Origin: a virus
Strand: one strand, 5' to 3'
Virus record (IMG/VR): IMGVR_UViG_3300028676_000017
Location: 1 to 34,191 of that record
DNA: 34,191 nucleotides
Numbering within the stretch: position 1 is the stretch's first letter; each line of letters opens with the position of its first letter. Below the pieces are notes generated by a model. It saw nothing but the letters and a program-made list of their open reading frames with translations, had not been told where the DNA came from and made no database searches. The position numbers and the translations under genes are program-made. Below are positions 29,778 through 34,191 of this stretch, piece by piece.

Positions 29778-30442
29778 TACATACCAAGGTCCGGTACTTT
29801 ATTTTTACCTACTTCCGGGAGCGGAGCTTTCTTTACCTTTTCAAGTTTCTTCTGCAGTTCTGCCATTATGTCCGGGAATAAGTCATTTGTTATGTCCTCG
29901 ATTTCCTTTAGCTTGTAGTATCTCAGGAATCCCTTAACATCCGCTCCGGTCTGTTCCAACATAGCATTTATGCTTGCTGCTCTAACCTTATTAATCTTTT
30001 GGCCTCTCTCTATAAGGTCCTCGTCATGTTCCTTCTCGTCCAGTACATCGGATTCAGCTATCTCAAAGGCCATTACATACAAGTATCTCCTAGCATAGGT
30101 CTGTGTAGCTCCTATGTTCTGGATTGCGTAGGTCCCTTTTAAAGTTGCTATTGAGATTGGTGTGCTAAAATATAATGTCTCGGATGGGTTCTCGCAATTT
30201 ACTACTGTGAGGGAGGCTAAATCCTCCTTGAAGTTAAATATTGCTGTCAATCCGTATTTGTCCATTACATCATTTATCTTTGGGAGGAAGTCTCCTAATT
30301 CATAGTAATTGTAGTTACTATAGGTATTCTTCCCTGATTTTTTCAGGTCTGCCTTGCCAAGCTCACATTTACATTTCTGGATTTTCTGGTATATGTTCAT
30401 TGTTGCAGGCTTTAATTCAAGTTCCTTATTAACCTTCTCCAT
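29777..30442 (-). CDS. erf: ERF-family single-strand annealing protein
   Basis: About 221 residues from ATG 30442 (AAGGAGG ahead). MNIYQKIQKCKCELGKADLK, KSGKNTYSNYNYYELGDFLP, INDVMDKYGLTAIFNF, then FSTPISIATLKGTYAIQNIG and ATQTYARRYLYVMAFEIAES are the ERF core. It anneals complementary single strands and promotes recombination with short or diverged homologies. The 3' 150 bp are duplicated downstream. It partners with the DUF1351 protein and SSB. Confidence 0.88.
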   Translation of the reverse strand: MEKVNKELELKPATMNIYQKIQKCKCELGKADLKKSGKNTYSNYNYYELGDFLPKINDVMDKYGLTAIFNFKEDLASLTVVNCENPSETLYFSTPISIATLKGTYAIQNIGATQTYARRYLYVMAFEIAESDVLDEKEHDEDLIERGQKINKVRAASINAMLEQTGADVKGFLRYYKLKEIEDITNDLFPDIMAELQKKLEKVKKAPLPEVGKNKVPDLGM

Positions 30443-30671
30443 TTGTGATACCCTCCTTATTTTCGTAGCCCTCAGAATCAACATGTATTCCTGATTCTAT
30501 GATTTCAATTTCAATCTTTGCGTTTACAATATAAGGCTTTGATACTTGAATTTCTTTTGGCAAGTTATACCTTATGATTTCTTCGATTCTGATATTTTCA
30601 ATTCTCACTTCGTTGCTGTAGCTGGACAATTCCATTAATCCTGAATTGATTGTTACTGATAATTTTTTCAT
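30429..30671 (-). CDS. Unrecognised beta-rich protein (80 residues)
   Basis: From ATG 30671 (AGAAGG ahead): MKKLSVTINSGLMELSSYSN, EVRIENIRIEEIIRYNLPKE, then IVNAKIEIEIIESGIHVDSE. Repeated beta strands. Overlaps the erf start by 14 bases, so translation is coupled. Confidence 0.6.
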   Translation of the reverse strand: MKKLSVTINSGLMELSSYSNEVRIENIRIEEIIRYNLPKEIQVSKPYIVNAKIEIEIIESGIHVDSEGYENKEGITNGEG

Positions 30672-30708
30672 TTTTATACCTTCTTTCATTTAATTTATTA
30701 CGAAAAAC

Positions 30709-30726
30709 ATATTTGAATTGTTCGTG
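30709..30726 (-). repeat. Junction repeat (HEQFKY type)
   Basis: CACGAACAATTCAAATAT, 5 bases after the methylase stop at 30732-30734. Confidence 0.6.
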
Positions 30727-30731
30727 ATTTA

Positions 30732-31463
30732 CTATTTAAAATCCTTAATTCTGTTTACTGCTATTTCGTGATAATGTTCGTCTTTTTCTATTCCCATGAA
30801 GTTTCTACCTATACTTTGAGCAACTCCTATTGTTCCGCTACCGCAAGCATTATCAAGTATTAAATCACCTTCGTTGCTATATGTTCTAATCAAATATTCA
30901 TACAAAGATTTAGGTTTTTGTGTTGAGTGAAAAACTTCGCCCTCGCTTTCTGCTGTCTTAAAATACAATATGTCGGTTGGGTATCTTAACCCTCCGCTCT
31001 TAACTTCTACGGGCTTAAAATCACCATAACTACCTGTTAGTTGGTCTTTCCTTATTCCTTTGTTGTATGGCTCTCCTGCTCTCATTTGCGGATTATATAC
31101 AGGCGGTTTCTTATAAAATATTGCTACTTCTTCATATTTCCTTAAAGGTTGTTTTTTAGCATTTAAAAAATTAGTTGCTTTCGACTTTTCCCATACTAAT
31201 TTATATTTAAAATGCTTCAAATTGCTCATTATAAGGCTTGATGTAAAAGGCTCAACACAACATAATGCAATTACTCCATTGTCTTTTATAACTCTGTTAT
31301 ACTGCCCCCAAAGTTCATTCAAAGGTATCACGCTATCCCATTTGTTTTGTGTTGTTCCGTAGGGAAGGTCGCATAGTATCATATCCACCGATTTGTCTTT
31401 TATTTTAGGCATCAATTCCAAACAATCACCTAAATATATTTTATTTTGTTCGATTTTCCCCAC
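30732..31463 (-). CDS. N6-adenine/N4-cytosine DNA methyltransferase (beta class)
   Basis: A 243-residue enzyme. Motif IV DLPYG (32-36) comes before motif I LILDNACGSGTIGVA (about 201-215), the order of beta-class methylases. A target-recognition region with KKQPLRKYEEVAIFYKKPP lies between. The motif HSTQKPKSLYEYLI (binding the cofactor side) is intact. No restriction enzyme is nearby. It forms a single-gene cassette between two junction repeats. Confidence 0.9.
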   Translation of the reverse strand: MGKIEQNKIYLGDCLELMPKIKDKSVDMILCDLPYGTTQNKWDSVIPLNELWGQYNRVIKDNGVIALCCVEPFTSSLIMSNLKHFKYKLVWEKSKATNFLNAKKQPLRKYEEVAIFYKKPPVYNPQMRAGEPYNKGIRKDQLTGSYGDFKPVEVKSGGLRYPTDILYFKTAESEGEVFHSTQKPKSLYEYLIRTYSNEGDLILDNACGSGTIGVAQSIGRNFMGIEKDEHYHEIAVNRIKDFK

Positions 31464-31471
31464 CTCCTAAA

Positions 31472-31498
31472 GTCGGACGCAATTTATTCAGGTTGCGA
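31472..31498 (-). repeat. Junction repeat (SQPE-stop-IASD type)
   Basis: TCGCAACCTGAATAAATTGC; the reading frame found in the other copies is broken here by TAA. It follows the stop at 31499 and precedes the methylase. Confidence 0.6.
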
Positions 31499-31747
31499 TT
31501 ATCTTGTAAAATGTTTTTCATTCGGTTTATCTTCCATCTTGCCGGATTTTTTCAAGTCTGCTACCTTCTTGTTAATGGATGCTACTGTTCTTTCAAGTGC
31601 AAAAGACATTTCTACCGGGCCTATTTTTGCATACCATGTTATTAAGTAGTCAAGTTCATCATAAGTCCATAAAGTTCCGTTTTTGCTATGGTATTCAGGG
31701 CTATACTTCATCCTTCCTTTTTCATCATAATTTGGCTGTTGCTCCAT
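31499..31747 (-). CDS. Myb/SANT-like helix-turn-helix protein (82 residues)
   Basis: NGTLWTYDELDYLITWYAKI, GPVEMSFALERTVASINKKV and ADLKKSGKM. The W-T-x-x-E-L-x-Y-L ... L-x-R-T-x-x-S-I-x-x-K frame is a homeodomain-like HTH common in phage early operons. A likely transcriptional regulator or DNA-binding accessory. Confidence 0.6.
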   Translation of the reverse strand: MEQQPNYDEKGRMKYSPEYHSKNGTLWTYDELDYLITWYAKIGPVEMSFALERTVASINKKVADLKKSGKMEDKPNEKHFTR

Positions 31748-31756
31748 ATTTTCCTC

Positions 31757-31882
31757 CTATGAGCAGTAAACCGCTAGACCTATTATTATTGCTGACAAGA
31801 ATGTTATTGTAGCTATTATGGATATTATTTCAGATACTTTTCTGTGTTCCTGTGGGGTTAATGTTCCAAAATCGAATGTCAT
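31757..31882 (-). CDS. Membrane peptide of 41 residues
   Basis: From ATG 31882 (AAGGAGG inside the end of the Cro-like gene): MTFDFGTLTPQEHRKVSEII, then SIIATITFLSAIIIGLAVYC. One long transmembrane helix after a short polar head. Early expression suggests exclusion or host membrane effects, unproven. Confidence 0.55.
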   Translation of the reverse strand: MTFDFGTLTPQEHRKVSEIISIIATITFLSAIIIGLAVYCS

Positions 31883-31886
31883 AATT

Positions 31887-32090
31887 TTAGACCTCCTTTT
31901 CGTTAAGCTCAAATACTTCGCTTGCATTCATATTGAAGTAATTAGCTATTTTAAGCATTGTGTCTCCTGCCGGGGTAGTATCTCCATTCTCTATTGCGTT
32001 TATGCTTTGTCTGCTTACGCCCACATTAGTAGCTAGTTCCTGCTGAGTTATATTGTGTCTAGCCCTTAATTCTTTTAGTCTGTTTTTCAT
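31887..32090 (-). CDS. Cro/XRE-family regulator (67 residues)
   Basis: MKNRLKELRARHNITQQELA, TNVGVSRQSINAIENGDTTP, then LKIANYFNMNASEVFELNE. A standard YgzD/Cro-type HTH with Q-Q-E-L-A and S-R-Q-S-I-N-A-I-E-N-G. First gene after the early promoter, so it probably represses or tunes that promoter. Confidence 0.85.
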   Translation of the reverse strand: MKNRLKELRARHNITQQELATNVGVSRQSINAIENGDTTPAGDTMLKIANYFNMNASEVFELNEKEV

Positions 32091-32119
32091 CTAATCACCT
32101 CCAAACTTTCATTATTCTA

Positions 32120-32148
32120 AGTGTAAACTACCGTTTCCGTTATGTCAA
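32120..32148 (-). promoter_or_regulatory. Early promoter
   Basis: On the minus strand TTGACA (32143-32148), 17 bases, TACACT (32120-32125), about 30 bases before the Cro-like start. The direct repeat ACGG-AA-ACGG in the spacer is a candidate operator. It is the likely start of the long early transcript. Confidence 0.75.
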
Positions 32149-32171
32149 GTGTTTTGGCTAAATAATTATAT

Positions 32172-32204
32172 AAAAAAAGCCCTGATTTAACTCAAGGCTT
32201 TTTA
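32172..32204. terminator. Terminator between lysis and early regions
   Basis: AAAAAGCC-C-TGA pairs with TCA-A-GGCTTTTT around TTTAAC. A- and T-runs flank both sides, so it should work in both directions. It ends the lysis transcript after the holin stop at 32213. Confidence 0.75.
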
Positions 32205-32212
32205 CTTCTATA

Positions 32213-32812
32213 TTAAGCGGTTGCAGGAACATATTCTATTCCGTTAATTGTGATACTCTGTGGATTTACTACTGGTTCTACTATCGGGGTTGCCTCTGCT
32301 ACTGGCTCTGCTGCCGGAACTTCTTCTACTGCTGCAGGTTCTTCTAAGGAGGCTACTTCTACCGGGATGGTCGCTTTTTCTTCTTTGTACTTTCCATCAT
32401 CGGCTAGTCTTAAAACTGTAACCTCCTTCGTATCTGTTCCCGGAACCGTTAATTTGTTCAAGTCAATGGTGCTGGTGTTCATCTTAAATTCATTGACTGT
32501 TGATTCTATAATGTGGCCTATTTGGTCATTAGTGAGGCCTGTGTACTGTTGTATCAGGCTGCAAGCCTTGGACCTCTTGGTTACTCCTATCCAATCATTT
32601 TTAATGGCCTGTTGTTCTATGCTGCCTATGAGAATTTTTGCTGTCTTAATGTCTTTATTGTACTTTTCTATTCCCATAGCCTGCTGAATCTGCTGCATTT
32701 TTGATTCTATCAAGGCCTGATTTTCATTCCACCAATGAGTAAGAATCGTTCCGGTATAAGCTGCAATTGATGTAAGTATAACAACTGCAATTTGGTTTAT
32801 TAAATCTTGCAT
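32213..32812 (-). CDS. LL-H family holin
   Basis: About 199 residues from ATG 32812 (GGGAGG ten bases ahead). MQDLINQIAVVILTSIAAYT is followed by GTILTHWWNENQALIESKMQ, AMGIEKYNKDIKTAKILIGS and HIIESTVNEFKM: one N-terminal transmembrane helix then a long helical domain, as in Phage_holin_6_1 (LL-H). The C-terminal 50 residues are Glu/Pro/Ala-rich. It permeabilises the membrane to time lysis. Confidence 0.75.
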   Translation of the reverse strand: MQDLINQIAVVILTSIAAYTGTILTHWWNENQALIESKMQQIQQAMGIEKYNKDIKTAKILIGSIEQQAIKNDWIGVTKRSKACSLIQQYTGLTNDQIGHIIESTVNEFKMNTSTIDLNKLTVPGTDTKEVTVLRLADDGKYKEEKATIPVEVASLEEPAAVEEVPAAEPVAEATPIVEPVVNPQSITINGIEYVPATA

Positions 32813-32829
32813 TTCTTCTGTACCTCCCA

Positions 32830-33555
32830 TTATTTTAAGTATGCTGATGATACCCAGCCACCATTGTTACCAAAGAATATGTTGGCCCATCCGTTCTTTT
32901 CAAAACCAACATGAACTTTATCTCCATTGTTTAAATGGCCAATAATAGTATCAGGGCTTGCTGCTGATGGTGTGTCCCTAACATTAAGTTGCGTAGCTGT
33001 TACAGTTTTATATACTGTTTCCTGTCTCTCTGGAACCCCAGCGTATTTCATAATGCCTGCAGCTATTGCTCTTGCAAATTCCTCTTTGTGGTTTTTGTAA
33101 AATTCCACATCGTCATAGTTGTCGTGATAGAACATTTCGACCAATGCGGCTGTTGCATTTGTCTGATTAAGGGCTCCTAAATCATCTCTGTATTTAAGTC
33201 CTTCATCTGCTGTTGGTGTAACGGATGCAACTTCATCATATATGCACTTTGCGAGGACCTTGCCCTTTGCCGACTTGTAGCAAGCTTGGCATCCTCTGTT
33301 TTTATACATCCATGCGTTACTATGTATATCTACATGGATTGTAGCTTTAACATCGTTGCTGAATTTGATACCTTCGGATAATGTCATTGTCTTAGGCGTG
33401 CAATATGCTTTTTTAAAGCCACCGTTCCAGTCCAGAATATCTTTGACACGATAGCCTATGATGTGGGCGTTGTCCTTCTCTGTTCCGTAATCATCCACGC
33501 CTATGTTTGAACCCTGTTTGGATGGATTTAGACATACAATATGTTCGTCAATCAA
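32830..33555 (-). CDS. N-acetylmuramoyl-L-alanine amidase with SH3 domain (endolysin)
   Basis: A 241-residue protein. The Amidase_3 fold shows CLNPSKQGSNIGVDDYGTEK at the start, VDIHSNA (H78) and AALVEMFYHDN (E140). The first zinc histidine of the usual GHG motif is replaced (NPSKQ), a variant like the SPSNQ form of clostridial phage amidases. An SH3_3 wall-binding domain spans about 184-241 (TATQLNVRDTPSAASPDTII, NGGWVSSAYL). It cleaves the peptide from the glycan at lysis. Confidence 0.85.
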   Translation of the reverse strand: MIDEHIVCLNPSKQGSNIGVDDYGTEKDNAHIIGYRVKDILDWNGGFKKAYCTPKTMTLSEGIKFSNDVKATIHVDIHSNAWMYKNRGCQACYKSAKGKVLAKCIYDEVASVTPTADEGLKYRDDLGALNQTNATAALVEMFYHDNYDDVEFYKNHKEEFARAIAAGIMKYAGVPERQETVYKTVTATQLNVRDTPSAASPDTIIGHLNNGDKVHVGFEKNGWANIFFGNNGGWVSSAYLK

Positions 33556-33579
33556 AATATCGTCTCCTTTCGTTACTTT

Positions 33580-33924
33580 TTAGCTGGCGGGCGTGAAAAT
33601 CTTCATCAATCCAAAAATATTACCTATGATATAGGTAGCAATGAAAATCCATACTGCCATTTTTATTTGGTCATAATTTTTTACAGGTTTATCTCTTAAT
33701 TCCTGCAAGCTCTTTAACACTAACTCTTGATTGATTTCTGATTTCTTTTCCATATTTGCCTGCCCTTCTTGTGTCTGTTTTGAATAAAACTTCATTTCGA
33801 TATAGCTTTCCTTTATGATACCCATTTCTCTAAAAATGTCTTTATCATTGTTTTTCAGGTCTGCAATATCCTTTTCCATGTGGTCAACTCTAACCGCAAG
33901 GCTACTGTCCATTGTCTCTGTCAT
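33580..33924 (-). CDS. XhlA-like membrane protein
   Basis: About 114 residues from ATG 33924. A coiled-coil N-terminus (LAVRVDHMEKDIADLKNNDK) is followed near the end by KMAVWIFIATYIIGNIFGLM, one transmembrane helix. This matches haemolysin XhlA, which cooperates with a holin. It precedes the amidase gene. Confidence 0.7.
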   Translation of the reverse strand: MTETMDSSLAVRVDHMEKDIADLKNNDKDIFREMGIIKESYIEMKFYSKQTQEGQANMEKKSEINQELVLKSLQELRDKPVKNYDQIKMAVWIFIATYIIGNIFGLMKIFTPAS

Positions 33925-33933
33925 AGCCACCTC

Positions 33934-34020
33934 CTATAAGCCATTAAATGATGTTATGTAGGATTTTAAAGCATACTCGTTATTGATAAAAACCAATACC
34001 ACCACCAGATAGGCCCTCAC
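33934..34020 (-). CDS. 28-residue peptide at the start of the lysis cluster
   Basis: GTG 34020 opens MRAYLVVVLVFINNEYALKS, YITSFNGL. The hydrophobic start and Y-x-L-K-x-Y pattern look like short phage peptides, but the GTG overlaps its own ribosome site (GGAGGTGAGG), so translation is uncertain; a GTG five codons later is an alternative. The region 34021-34060 holds nothing else obvious. Confidence 0.35.
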   Translation of the reverse strand: MRAYLVVVLVFINNEYALKSYITSFNGL

Positions 34021-34061
34021 CTCCGTTCTAATTTAATATACTGTCTCCTTATAGTATAACT

Positions 34062-34081
34062 AAAAGGAGCCCGGAGGCTCC
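34062..34081 (-). terminator. Terminator after the structural gene at the window end
   Basis: GGAGCC/GGCTCC closes a four-base loop and is followed on the minus strand by TTTTAG. It lies 10 bases after the stop at 34091, separating structural from lysis genes. Confidence 0.65.
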
Positions 34082-34090
34082 CTATTAATG

Positions 34091-34191
34091 TTAATTCCTC
34101 GTTGTTCTCCTGCTGGCACCATCAATTAGAACTCTATCTTTGTGTGTAGTAGTGCGGCTGTTGGTGCTGCTAGTGCTGGTTGTTTTCTTTG
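34091..34191 (-). CDS. C-terminal end of an unidentified gene
   Basis: The frame enters at 34191 and ends at TAA 34091-34093: KKTTSTSSTNSRTTTHKDRV, then LIDGASRRTTRN. A Ser/Thr/Arg-rich disordered tail, perhaps of an ejection or tail protein, since lysis genes follow. Only this end is visible. Confidence 0.45.
   Translation of the reverse strand, partial: KKTTSTSSTNSRTTTHKDRVLIDGASRRTTRN

Noticed and set aside
18484-31498. Junction repeats as promoters
   Set aside because: TGAATATAT resembles a -10 element, but no consistent -35 is found at 16-18 bases upstream among copies.
31887-32148. Lysogeny switch
   Set aside because: Only a single Cro-like gene and one promoter are seen; no divergent repressor, integrase or attachment site in the window.

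Overview
The window is most of a tailed-phage genome (or prophage) with a short-tailed, P22-like head and packaging module. The host is probably a low-GC Gram-positive, most likely a gut clostridium or Lachnospiraceae relative. The grounds are the AT-rich DNA, AGGAGG ribosome sites before nearly every gene, an LL-H-type holin, a clostridial-type amidase and a Firmicutes replisome-organizer/ERF/DUF1351 replication set. No integrase or clear CI repressor is visible, so lifestyle is undecided. Both ends cut genes (a collar-domain tail gene at 1, an unknown C-terminus at 34191), so part of the tail region lies outside.

Almost everything is on the minus strand and reads from high to low coordinates. 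34191-32200 is the tail of a structural gene followed by lysis (28-aa peptide, XhlA-like membrane protein, amidase, LL-H holin) and a terminator. 32150-17670 is the early region. A promoter and Cro-like regulator are followed by DNA methylases, an ERF annealase, DUF1351, a replisome organizer, SSB, ERCC4 and PD-(D/E)XK nucleases, two NUMOD4/HNH homing endonucleases and many small zinc/cysteine proteins. 17648-15414 is an opposing plus-strand operon of five genes with ArdC-like and LPD-like domains. 15276-1 is the late operon: small terminase, RepL-like protein, large terminase, zinc ribbon, portal, scaffold, capsid, decoration, a hypervariable lectin-fold protein, head-tail adaptor, stabilization/nozzle protein and collar protein.

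Four things stand out. (1) The gene at 3540-4916 ends in a classic diversity-generating-retroelement variable region: GC-rich, with only six adenines in 105 coding bases, in a C-type-lectin frame. Neither reverse transcriptase nor template repeat is in the window. (2) Thirteen copies of one short repeat sit just after stop codons in the early region and bracket accessory genes but not the replication core. They look like junctions of exchangeable gene cassettes. A 150-bp duplication of the erf 3' end (one mismatch) frames one such 1.5-kb cassette block. (3) The first three genes of the plus-strand operon are each preceded by a hairpin with a different stem but a 13-base loop containing CCTTAAA, a candidate new cis-acting RNA. 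(4) ssb can only be full length if it starts at an ATT codon, directly behind an inserted homing endonuclease gene.

All functional names are from motif and context reading; no database search was run.
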